In this document: positions 24,679 through 32,780 of the stretch, piece after piece | How positions within the stretch are numbered: position 1 is the first letter of the stretch | Layout of the letters: each line of letters opens with the position of its first letter | From: Saccharothrix luteola | GTDB taxonomy: Bacteria; Actinomycetota; Actinomycetes; Mycobacteriales; Pseudonocardiaceae | DNA: 64,000 nucleotides | NCBI RefSeq assembly: GCF_020859565.1 | Contig: NZ_JAJHUO010000012.1 | Span: forward strand, 201,029 to 265,028 | Reading direction: 5' to 3' | The notes under the pieces: model-generated | What the model was told of the DNA's origin: nothing | What the model saw: only the letters and a program-made list of their open reading frames with translations | Databases searched by the model: none | Position numbers and translations under genes: made by a program

Positions 24679-26409
24679 GTGCGAAAAGTGCTGATCGCCA
24701 ATCGCGGCGAGATCGCGGTGCGCGTTGCCCGCGCGTGCCGGGACGAAGGACTGGAATGCGTGGCGGTGTACGCCGATCCCGACCGGGACGCACCGCACGT
24801 GCGCCTGGCCGACGAGGCGTTCGCGCTGGGCGGCGACACACCGGCGACGAGCTACCTCGACATCGACAAGGTGCTGGCCGCCGCACGGGAGTCCGGCGCG
24901 GACGCCGTGCACCCCGGTTACGGCTTCCTGTCCGAGCACGCCGGGTTCGCCCAGGCCGTCCTGGACGCCGGGTTGACCTGGATCGGGCCGTCGCCGGACG
25001 CGATCCGCGCGCTCGGCGACAAGGTGCAGGCCCGGCGCATCGCCCGCGAGGTGGGCGCGCCGCTGGTCGCGGGCAAGCCGGCGCCGGTCGCCGGGCCCGA
25101 GGAAGCGGTCGCGTTCGCCGACGAGCACGGGCTGCCGATCGCGATCAAGGCGGCGTTCGGCGGTGGCGGCCGCGGCCTGAAGGTGGCCCGGACCCGTGAG
25201 GAGATCCCCGAGCTGTTCGAGTCGGCGGTGCGCGAGGCCACCGCCGCGTTCGGGCGCGGCGAGTGCTTCGTGGAGCGCTACCTGGACCGGCCGCGGCACG
25301 TGGAGACGCAGTGCCTGGCCGACCGGCACGGCACCGTCGTGGTCGTCTCCACGCGGGACTGCTCGTTGCAGCGCCGCCACCAGAAGCTGGTCGAGGAGGC
25401 GCCCGCGCCGTTCCTCACCGACGCGCAGAACGCCGAGCTGTACCGGGCGTCCAAGGCGATCCTGGCGCACGTCGGGTACGTCGGCGCGGGCACGTGCGAG
25501 TTCCTGGTCGCCCGGGACGGCGCGATCTCGTTCCTGGAGGTCAACACCAGGCTCCAGGTCGAGCACCCGGTGACGGAGGAGGTCACGGGCGTCGACCTGG
25601 TGCGGGAGATGTTCCGGGTGGCCCGCGGCGAGCGGCTGGACGACGTGGACCCCGTGCCGCGCGGGCACTCCCTGGAGTTCCGGCTCAACAGCGAGGACCC
25701 CGGTCGGGGCTTCCTGCCCGCGCCGGGCACGGTGACGCGGTTCGCGCCGCCCTCCGGGCCGGGCGTGCGGCTGGACTCCGGCGTGGAGAGCGGCACGGTC
25801 GTGCGGCCCGCGTGGGACTCGTTGCTGGCCAAGCTGGTCGTCACCGGCGCGACCCGCGGGCAGGCGCTGCGCCGGGCGGCCCGCGCGCTGGCCGAGTTCC
25901 AGGTCGACGGCGTGCCGACCACGCTGCCGTTCCACCGCGCGGTGGTGGACGACCCGGCGTTCGCGGGTGAGCCGTTCGCGGTGCACACCCGGTGGATCGA
26001 GACCGAGTTCGACAACCGCGTGCCGCCGTACGAGGGCGAGCCGCACGACGAGCCGGCCGCCGCACCGCGCGAGACGGTCGTGGTCGAGGTCGGCCGCCGC
26101 CGCCTTGAGGTGTCGCTGCCGTCGCTCACGCGCGGACCCGTCGCCACGGCGGTCCGCAAACCGCGTGCGGCGGTGCGCAAGGCCGCCGCGACGGGCGACG
26201 AGCTGGTGTCGCCCATGCAGGGCACCACCGTGAAGGTCGCCGTCGAGGAGGGCCAGCGGGTCGGCGCGGGCGACCTGGTCCTGGTCGTCGAGGCGATGAA
26301 GATGGAGCAACCGCTGCTCGCCCACCGGGCCGGGGTCGTCCGCGGCCTCACCGCGAAGCCGGGCGACGCGATCGCCGCCGGCGCCGTCGTCTGCCGGCTC
26401 TCCGAATGA
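24679..26409 (+). CDS. acyl-CoA carboxylase alpha chain (biotin carboxylase + BCCP)
   Basis: The protein has 576 residues. The biotin carboxylase part (1-450) begins KVLIANRGEIAVRVARA and has the ATP-grasp loop AAFGGGGRGLK and EVNTRLQVEHPVTE. The last ~70 residues are a biotinyl domain with VVEAMKMEQ, the Lys being biotinylated. With the beta and epsilon subunits at 34718 and 36286 it forms a complete acetyl/propionyl-CoA carboxylase that would supply malonyl-CoA. The GTG at 24679 is preferred to an upstream ATG at 24622 because the conserved N-terminus starts there. Confidence 0.92.
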   Translation: MRKVLIANRGEIAVRVARACRDEGLECVAVYADPDRDAPHVRLADEAFALGGDTPATSYLDIDKVLAAARESGADAVHPGYGFLSEHAGFAQAVLDAGLTWIGPSPDAIRALGDKVQARRIAREVGAPLVAGKPAPVAGPEEAVAFADEHGLPIAIKAAFGGGGRGLKVARTREEIPELFESAVREATAAFGRGECFVERYLDRPRHVETQCLADRHGTVVVVSTRDCSLQRRHQKLVEEAPAPFLTDAQNAELYRASKAILAHVGYVGAGTCEFLVARDGAISFLEVNTRLQVEHPVTEEVTGVDLVREMFRVARGERLDDVDPVPRGHSLEFRLNSEDPGRGFLPAPGTVTRFAPPSGPGVRLDSGVESGTVVRPAWDSLLAKLVVTGATRGQALRRAARALAEFQVDGVPTTLPFHRAVVDDPAFAGEPFAVHTRWIETEFDNRVPPYEGEPHDEPAAAPRETVVVEVGRRRLEVSLPSLTRGPVATAVRKPRAAVRKAAATGDELVSPMQGTTVKVAVEEGQRVGAGDLVLVVEAMKMEQPLLAHRAGVVRGLTAKPGDAIAAGAVVCRLSE

Positions 26410-26435
26410 AGCCTTCCACCCCCGGGGAGGGGACT

Positions 26436-27887
26436 GTGTACGCATCGGTCGTTGTCGTGGGCGCGGGACCCGCGGGTCTCATGCTGGCCGGCGAGCTGCG
26501 GTTGGCGGGCGTCGACGTGGTCGTGCTCGAACGGCTGCCCGAGCGCACCGGCGAGTCGCGGGGCATCGGGTTCACCATCCGCACGATGGAGGTGTTCGAC
26601 CAGCGCGGCCTGCTGCCGCGGTTCGGCGGGATCCAGACGGGCACGTTCGGGCACTTCGGCGGCATACCGCTGGACCTCGGCGTGCTCGGCGCGGCGCGTG
26701 AGTCGGCGAAGACCGTGCCGCAGCACCGCACCGAGGCCGTGCTGGAGAGCTGGGTGCGCCAACTGGGCGCGGACGTCCGGCGCGGCGTCGAGTTCGTCGG
26801 GTTCGAGGAGGACGCGGACGGCGTCACGGTGCACGTCGCCGGCACCTCGGAGACCGTGCGCGCCCGCTACCTCGTCGGGTGCGACGGCGGTCGCAGCACG
26901 GTGCGCAAGCTGGCCGGGTTCGACTTCCCCGGCACGGACGCCACCACCGAACTGCTGATGGCCGACCTGCGCGGCATCGACATCGAGCCGCGGATGATCG
27001 GCGAGCAGGTGCCCGGCGGCATGGTGATGACCGCGCGCCTGCCCGACGGGACCACGAGGGTCATCGTGGGCGAGCGCGGCACCCCGCCCCGGCGCCGCAG
27101 CGGACCGCCGGCGTTCGCCGAGGTCGCGGAGGTCTGGAAACGGCTCACCGACACCGACATCTCGCAGGCCGAGCCGGTCTGGGTGAGCGCGTTCGGCGAC
27201 GCGGCCCGCCAGGTCACCGAGTACCGCCGCGGCCGGGTGCTGCTCGCCGGCGACGCCGCCCACGTGCACCTGCCGGCCGGCGGCCAGGGCATGAACACCG
27301 GTGTCCAGGACGCGGTGAACCTGGGCTGGAAGCTGGCCGCCGTCGTCAACGGCACGGCGCCGCCGTCCCTGCTGGACACCTACCACGCCGAACGGCACGA
27401 GGTCGGTCGCCAACTGCTGGTGAACACCCGCGCGCAGAGCACGTTCATCCTCGGCGGCGCGGAGGTCGCGCCGCTGCGGGAGGTGTTCACCGAGCTGCTG
27501 CGCCACCCGGAGGTGGAACGGCACCTCGCGGCCCGGGTGAGCGGCCTGGACATCCGCTACGACGTCGGCGGCGGCGAGAACCCGTTGCTGGGCCTGCGGT
27601 TGCCCCACCTCGACCTGACCCGCGGCCACCACCGCACGAGCGGCGCGGAGCTGCTGCGCGCCGGCCGCGGCGTCCTGCTCGACCTCGCGGACAACGCCGT
27701 CCTGCGCCGACGGGCGGCTCCCTGGGCCGACCGGATCGACGTCGTCACCGCGACCGCGGCCGACGACCTCCCCGGCGGGACCACGGCGGTCCTCGTCCGG
27801 CCCGACGGCCACGTGGCCTGGGCCGCGCCGGGCACTCACCACGACCTGCCGACGGCCCTGGACCGCTGGTTCGGGCCGGCCGGCTGA
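26436..27887 (+). CDS. FAD-dependent aromatic oxygenase (PgaE/UrdE type)
   Basis: The protein has 483 residues. It shows VVGAGPAGLMLAGEL (FAD Rossmann), YLVGCDGGRSTVRK (DG motif) and VLLAGDAAHVHLPAGGQGMNTGVQDA (GD motif), the pattern of class A flavoprotein hydroxylases of aromatic polyketides. It sits first in the urdE-F-A-B-C-D-L-M-like order, pointing to C-12 hydroxylation of the angucyclinone (UrdE/PgaE role). The GTG at 26436 follows GGGGAGGGG; an ATG at 26406 overlapping the carboxylase stop is possible but has a poorer site. Confidence 0.9.
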   Translation: MYASVVVVGAGPAGLMLAGELRLAGVDVVVLERLPERTGESRGIGFTIRTMEVFDQRGLLPRFGGIQTGTFGHFGGIPLDLGVLGAARESAKTVPQHRTEAVLESWVRQLGADVRRGVEFVGFEEDADGVTVHVAGTSETVRARYLVGCDGGRSTVRKLAGFDFPGTDATTELLMADLRGIDIEPRMIGEQVPGGMVMTARLPDGTTRVIVGERGTPPRRRSGPPAFAEVAEVWKRLTDTDISQAEPVWVSAFGDAARQVTEYRRGRVLLAGDAAHVHLPAGGQGMNTGVQDAVNLGWKLAAVVNGTAPPSLLDTYHAERHEVGRQLLVNTRAQSTFILGGAEVAPLREVFTELLRHPEVERHLAARVSGLDIRYDVGGGENPLLGLRLPHLDLTRGHHRTSGAELLRAGRGVLLDLADNAVLRRRAAPWADRIDVVTATAADDLPGGTTAVLVRPDGHVAWAAPGTHHDLPTALDRWFGPAG

Positions 27888-27902
27888 CGCAGGAGGAAAC
27901 CG

Positions 27903-28229
27903 ATGCACAGCACCTTGATCGTGGCACGGATGGACCCGGGATCCGCGGGCGACGTCGCCGCGCTGTTCCGCGAGTTCGACCGGAGCGACATGCCGGGCCG
28001 CATGGGCACCCGCCGGCGCCAGCTCTTCCACTACCGCGGCCTGTACTTCCACCTCCAGGACTTCGACGACGACCACGGCGGCGAGCGCATCGAGGACGCC
28101 AAGGGCGACCCGCGCTTCGTCCGGATCAGCGACGACCTGAAGCCGTTCATCGAGGCCTACGACCCGAAGACGTGGCGCTCGCCCGCGGACGCGATGGCGA
28201 GCCGGTTCTACCACTGGAGCACACCGTGA
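27903..28229 (+). CDS. TcmI/UrdF-type polyketide cyclase
   Basis: The protein has 108 residues with an AGGAGG ribosome site. It starts MHSTLIVARMDPGSAGDVAALF and contains LFHYRGLYFHLQDF, typical of small dimeric ferredoxin-fold cyclases of the TcmI family. In angucycline pathways this cyclase closes the last angular ring. The stop overlaps the KS-alpha GTG by 4 bases. Confidence 0.9.
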   Translation: MHSTLIVARMDPGSAGDVAALFREFDRSDMPGRMGTRRRQLFHYRGLYFHLQDFDDDHGGERIEDAKGDPRFVRISDDLKPFIEAYDPKTWRSPADAMASRFYHWSTP

Positions 28230-29497
28230 CCAACCGTCGAGTGGTGATCACGGGGGTCGGCGTCACCGCCCCCGGCACACCGGGCGTGAAGAACTTCTGG
28301 GACCTGCTCACCGCGGGCCGCACCGCCACCCGCCGCATCTCCTTCTTCGACCCGTCGCCGTTCCGCTCGCAGGTGGCGGCGGAGGTCGACTTCGACGCCG
28401 AGCTGCACGGCCTCGGGCCGCAGGAGGTCCGGCGCATGGACCGGGCCGCGCAGTTCGCCGTCGTCACCGCCCGCCAGGCCGTGGAGGACAGCGGGCTGGA
28501 GTTCTCCTCGGTCGACCCCGGCCGGGTCGGCGTGACCATCGGCAGCGCGGTCGGCGCGACGATGGGCTTGGACGAGGAGTACCGCACGGTCAGCGACGGC
28601 GGCCGGCTGGAGCTGGTCGACCACCGCTACGCCGTGCCGCACCTGTACAACTACCTCGCGCCCAGCTCGTTCGCGACGGAGGTCGCCTGGGCGGTCGGCG
28701 CGGAGGGGCCGAGCACGGTCGTCTCGACCGGCTGCACGTCGGGCCTGGACGCGATCGGCTACGCCACCGACGTGATCCGCGAGGGTTCGGCGGACGTGAT
28801 GGTCGCGGGCGCCACCGACGCGCCGATCTCGCCGATCACCGTGGCCTGCTTCGACGCCATCAAGGCCACCACGCCGCGCAACGACGACCCGGAGCACGCC
28901 TCGCGGCCGTTCGACGCGAGCCGCAACGGGTTCGTGCTCGGCGAGGGCGCGGCGGTGTTCGTGCTGGAGGAGCTGGAGAGCGCCCGCGCCCGCGGCGCGA
29001 CGGTGTACGCCGAGGTCGCCGGGTACGCGACCCGGTCCAACGCGTTCCACATGACCGGCCTCAAGCCCGACGGCCGGGAGATGGCAGAGGCGATCCGGGT
29101 CGCCATGGCCCAGGCGCGGGTCAACCCCGAGGACATCGACTACGTCAACGCGCACGGCTCGGGCACCAGGCAGAACGACCGGCACGAGACGGCGGCGTTC
29201 AAGCGCAGCCTGGGCGAGCAGGCCTACCGCGTGCCGGTCAGCTCGATCAAGTCCATGGTCGGCCACTCGCTGGGCGCGATCGGCTCGATCGAGGTCGCCG
29301 CCTCGGTGCTGGCCATGCGGCACGACGTGGTGCCGCCGACGGCGAACCTGCACGACCCGGACCCGGAGTGCGACCTGGACTACGTGCCGCTGGTGGCCCG
29401 GGACTGGCGGACCGACGCGGTGCTGTCCGTCGGCAGCGGCTTCGGCGGCTTCCAGAGCGCCGTGGTGCTGACCGACCCGGGGCGGGTGCGGCCGTGA
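28226..29497 (+). CDS. type II PKS ketosynthase alpha
   Basis: The protein has 423 residues, the normal length. Active-site Cys is in STGCTSGLDAIGYA. The decarboxylation His residues lie in NAHGSGTRQNDRHET and SMVGHSLGAIGS, and FDASRNGFVLGEGA is conserved. It pairs with the chain-length factor that follows to build the poly-beta-ketone, a decaketide if the angucycline assignment is right. Starts and ends in 4-base overlaps. Confidence 0.95.
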   Translation: MTNRRVVITGVGVTAPGTPGVKNFWDLLTAGRTATRRISFFDPSPFRSQVAAEVDFDAELHGLGPQEVRRMDRAAQFAVVTARQAVEDSGLEFSSVDPGRVGVTIGSAVGATMGLDEEYRTVSDGGRLELVDHRYAVPHLYNYLAPSSFATEVAWAVGAEGPSTVVSTGCTSGLDAIGYATDVIREGSADVMVAGATDAPISPITVACFDAIKATTPRNDDPEHASRPFDASRNGFVLGEGAAVFVLEELESARARGATVYAEVAGYATRSNAFHMTGLKPDGREMAEAIRVAMAQARVNPEDIDYVNAHGSGTRQNDRHETAAFKRSLGEQAYRVPVSSIKSMVGHSLGAIGSIEVAASVLAMRHDVVPPTANLHDPDPECDLDYVPLVARDWRTDAVLSVGSGFGGFQSAVVLTDPGRVRP

Positions 29498-30708
29498 GCG
29501 TCGTCGTGACGGGCCTCGGCGTGGCCGCGCCGACCGGGCTCGGCGTGGACGCCTACTGGGCCAACACCCTGGCCGGCGTCGGCGCGCTGGACCGGGTCTC
29601 CCGGTTCGACCCGTCGAGCTACCCGGCCCGGCTCGCGGGCGAGATCCGCGACTTCGTCGCCGAGGAGCACCTGCCGGGCAGGCTGCTGCCGCAGACCGAC
29701 CGGATGACCAGGCTCGCGCTGGTGGCGGCCGACTGGGCGTTCGCCGACGCGCGCCTCGTGCCGTCCGAGCTGGCCGACTACGACATCGGCGTGATCACCG
29801 CGAGCCACTCCGGCGGCTTCGAGTTCGGCCAGAACGAGCTGCGGGCGTTGTGGAGCAAGGGCGGCCAGTACGTCAGCGCCTACCAGTCGTTCGCCTGGTT
29901 CTACGCGGTGAACAGCGGCCAGATCTCCATCCGCAACGGGCTGCGCGGCCCGAGCAGCGTGGTGGTGAGCGACCAGGCGGGTGGCCTGGACGCGGTGGCG
30001 CAGGCCCGCCGCCAGATCCGCAACGGCACGTCGGTGGTGCTGGCGGGCGCGGTGGACGCGTCGATCTGCCCGTGGGGCTGGGTCGCGCAGCTGACCAGCG
30101 GCCGGCTCAGCGAGCACGACGACCCGCGGCGCGCCTACCTGCCGTTCGACGAGGACGCCGCCGGGCACGTGCCGGGCGAGGGCGGCGCGCTGCTGGTGCT
30201 GGAGGACCAGCAGCACGCCACCGCGCGCGGCGCGCACGTCTACGGCGAGATCGCCGGCCACGCGTCCACGATGGACCCGCCGCCGGGCAGCGACCGCGCG
30301 CCGACGTTGCAGAAGGCGATCCAACGCGCGCTGGCCGACGCCGGCGCCGTGGCCGACGAGATCGGCGTGGTGTTCGCCGACGCCGCCGCCGTGCCCGAGC
30401 TGGACCGGGCCGAGGCGGAGGCCGTCACCAAGGTCTTCGGCCCGCGCGGCGTGCCCGTGACCGCGCCGAAGACCGGGACGGGCCGGCTGTACTCCGGCGC
30501 CGCGCCGCTGGACCTGGCCGCCGCACTGCTCTCGCTGCGCGACGGCGTGATACCGCCGACGGTCAACACCCGCCCGGCCGAGCGCTACGAGCTGGACCTG
30601 GTGACCGGCGCGCCGCGCCGCGCGGACCTGAAGGCCGCGCTGGTGATCGCGCGCGGGCACGGCGGGTTCAACTCCGCGGTGGTCGTCCGCGCGCCCGAAC
30701 AGACCTGA
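29494..30708 (+). CDS. type II PKS chain-length factor (KS beta)
   Basis: The protein has 404 residues, similar to the preceding KS, but the active Cys is replaced by Gln in VVVSDQAGGLDA, the QAGG hallmark of CLF subunits. It forms a heterodimer with KS-alpha, generates acetyl primer by malonyl-ACP decarboxylation and sets chain length. Translationally coupled through a GTGA overlap. Confidence 0.95.
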   Translation: MSVVVTGLGVAAPTGLGVDAYWANTLAGVGALDRVSRFDPSSYPARLAGEIRDFVAEEHLPGRLLPQTDRMTRLALVAADWAFADARLVPSELADYDIGVITASHSGGFEFGQNELRALWSKGGQYVSAYQSFAWFYAVNSGQISIRNGLRGPSSVVVSDQAGGLDAVAQARRQIRNGTSVVLAGAVDASICPWGWVAQLTSGRLSEHDDPRRAYLPFDEDAAGHVPGEGGALLVLEDQQHATARGAHVYGEIAGHASTMDPPPGSDRAPTLQKAIQRALADAGAVADEIGVVFADAAAVPELDRAEAEAVTKVFGPRGVPVTAPKTGTGRLYSGAAPLDLAAALLSLRDGVIPPTVNTRPAERYELDLVTGAPRRADLKAALVIARGHGGFNSAVVVRAPEQT

Positions 30709-30728
30709 GACTGCCGAGAGGAACCACC

Positions 30729-30992
30729 ATGTCCGTCAAGTTCACCATCGACGACCTCAAGCGCATCCTCCGCGAGGGCGCCGGCACGGACGAGGCCGTC
30801 GACCTCGACGGCGACATCGCCGAGAGCGACTTCGAGGAGCTGGGCTACGAGTCGCTGGCGCTGCTGGAGACCGGCGGCCGCATCGAACGCGAGTACGGCA
30901 TCTCCCTCGACGAAGACGCGCTGGCCGACGCCCGCACGCCCGCCGCCCTGGTCGACCTCGTCAACTCCCACCTCGCCGCCCAAGCGGTCTGA
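30729..30992 (+). CDS. type II PKS acyl carrier protein
   Basis: The protein has 87 residues. The phosphopantetheine Ser is in LGYESLALLE, the usual type II PKS motif with Glu for Asp. AGAGG lies just before the ATG. It completes the minimal PKS with the two preceding genes. No phosphopantetheinyl transferase or malonyl transferase is in the window, so those must come from elsewhere in the genome. Confidence 0.95.
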   Translation: MSVKFTIDDLKRILREGAGTDEAVDLDGDIAESDFEELGYESLALLETGGRIEREYGISLDEDALADARTPAALVDLVNSHLAAQAV

Positions 30993-31008
30993 GCACGAAG
31001 GAAAACCC

Positions 31009-31791
31009 ATGACCGAGAACGGAAAGGTCGCGCTGGTCACCGGCGCGACGAGCGGCATCGGCCTGGCGACCGCGCGGCTGCTCGCCGAGCAGGGCCACCG
31101 GGTCTTCCTGTGCGCCCGCGGCGAGGAAGCGCTGCTGCGCACCGTCAAGGACCTCCAGGACGAGGGCCTCGACGTGGACGGCACGACCGGCGACGTGCGG
31201 GAAAAAGCCGACATCCGCCACGTCGTGCGGGCCGCCGTCGACCGCTACGGCCCGATCGACGTGCTGGTGAACAACGCGGGCCGCAGCGGCGGCGGCGTGA
31301 CCGCCGACATCGAGGACGACCTGTGGCTCGACGTCATCGCGACCAACCTCACCAGCGTCTTCCTGGTCACCCGCGAAGTGCTCAACACCGGTGGCATGCG
31401 CGGCAAGGACCGCGGCCGGATCATCAACATCGCCTCCACCGCGGGCAAGCAGGGCGTGGTGCTCGGCGCGCCGTACTCGGCGTCCAAGCACGGCGTCGTC
31501 GGCTTCACCAAGGCGCTGGGCAACGAGCTCGCGCCGACCGGCATCACGGTCAACGCCGTCTGCCCCGGCTACGTGGAAACGCCGATGGCGCAACGGGTCC
31601 GGCAGGGCTACGCGGCGGCGTACAGCACCACCGAGGAGGCGATCATGGAGAAGTTCACCGCCAAGATCCCGCTCGGCCGGTACTCCACGCCCGAGGAGGT
31701 GGCGGGCCTCGTCGGCTACCTGGCCTCCGACACGGCCGCCTCGATCACCGCGCAGGCGCTCAACGTCTGCGGCGGCCTGGGCAACTTCTGA
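31009..31791 (+). CDS. C9 ketoreductase (ActIII/UrdD type)
   Basis: The protein has 260 residues. SDR elements are TGATSGIGLATA, NNAGRSGGG, Ser in NIASTAGKQG, and YSASK. The regions around NAVCPGYVETPMAQRVR and the C-terminal NVCGGLGNF match ActIII-type ketoreductases that reduce the C9 carbonyl of the nascent chain. Position between ACP and aromatase is the standard one. Confidence 0.93.
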   Translation: MTENGKVALVTGATSGIGLATARLLAEQGHRVFLCARGEEALLRTVKDLQDEGLDVDGTTGDVREKADIRHVVRAAVDRYGPIDVLVNNAGRSGGGVTADIEDDLWLDVIATNLTSVFLVTREVLNTGGMRGKDRGRIINIASTAGKQGVVLGAPYSASKHGVVGFTKALGNELAPTGITVNAVCPGYVETPMAQRVRQGYAAAYSTTEEAIMEKFTAKIPLGRYSTPEEVAGLVGYLASDTAASITAQALNVCGGLGNF

Positions 31792-31831
31792 GCAGCACCG
31801 ACCGAGTCAGCACCGATCGAGGAGGACACCC

Positions 31832-32776
31832 ATGACCGGCTTCCCGGTCCGCGAGGTCGAGCACGAGATCACCGTGCGGGCGCCGGCCGCGGACGTCTAC
31901 CGCATGCTCGCCGAGGTGGAGAACTGGCCGAGGCTGTTCCCGCCGTCGGTGTACGTGGACTACGTGGAGCGCGAGGGCAACCACGAGCGCATCCGGATCT
32001 GGGCCACGGCCAACGGCGAGCCGAAGAACTGGACCTCGCGCCGCGAGCTCGACCCGGACAACCTGCGCATCACGTTCGCCCAGGAGGTCTCGTCGCCGCC
32101 CGTCGCGGAGATGAGCGGCACCTGGGTCGTCGAGCCGCTCGGCGAGCAGACGCGGCTGCGCCTGCTGCACACCTACCGCGCGATCGACGACGACCCGGAA
32201 GGGCTGGAGTGGATCGACCAGGCGGTCGACCGCAACAGCAAGGCCGAGCTGCCGTCGTTGAAGGCCAACGTCGAGCTGGCCACCCGGACCGCCGAGCTGA
32301 CGATGTCCTTCGTGGACACCGTCACGATCGACGGCGCGGCCAAGGACGTCTACGACTTCGTCAACGACGCGGGCCGGTGGACCGAGCGCCTGCCGCACGT
32401 GGCGTCGGTGACGCTGACCGAGGACACGCCCGGCTTGCAGGTGCTGCGGATGGAGACGCTCACCAAGGACGGCTCCTCGCACACCACCGAGTCGGTCCGG
32501 GTCTGCTTCCCGCACCACAAGATCGCCTACAAGCAGACCACCCTGCCCGCGCTGATGACCCTGCACACCGGCTACTGGACGTTCGAGGAGGACGAGAACG
32601 GCGTCACCACCGCGTCGTCCCAGCACACCGTGATCATCAACGCGGACAACATCGCCAAGGTCCTCGGACCGGACGCGGGCGTGGCCGAGGCGAGGACGTT
32701 CCTCCGGGACGCGCTGGGCAACAACAGCCGGGCGACGCTCGGCCACGCCAAGGCCTACGCGGAAGAGCGGCGCTGA
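31832..32776 (+). CDS. didomain aromatase/cyclase (ActVII/UrdL type)
   Basis: The protein has 314 residues with two START/SRPBCC-like halves: VEHEITVRAPAADVYRMLAEVENWPRLFP and, after ~150 residues, FVDTVTIDGAAKDVYDFVNDAGRWTERLP. Such didomain enzymes close and aromatise the first ring of C9-reduced polyketides, which agrees with the ketoreductase next door. AGGAGG precedes the ATG. Confidence 0.93.
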   Translation: MTGFPVREVEHEITVRAPAADVYRMLAEVENWPRLFPPSVYVDYVEREGNHERIRIWATANGEPKNWTSRRELDPDNLRITFAQEVSSPPVAEMSGTWVVEPLGEQTRLRLLHTYRAIDDDPEGLEWIDQAVDRNSKAELPSLKANVELATRTAELTMSFVDTVTIDGAAKDVYDFVNDAGRWTERLPHVASVTLTEDTPGLQVLRMETLTKDGSSHTTESVRVCFPHHKIAYKQTTLPALMTLHTGYWTFEEDENGVTTASSQHTVIINADNIAKVLGPDAGVAEARTFLRDALGNNSRATLGHAKAYAEERR

Positions 32777-32780
32777 CGCG

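Noticed and set aside
28226..30708. Fatty acid FabF pair
   Set aside because: The QAGG replacement in the second protein, the coupled ACP and the aromatase/ketoreductase context identify a type II aromatic PKS.
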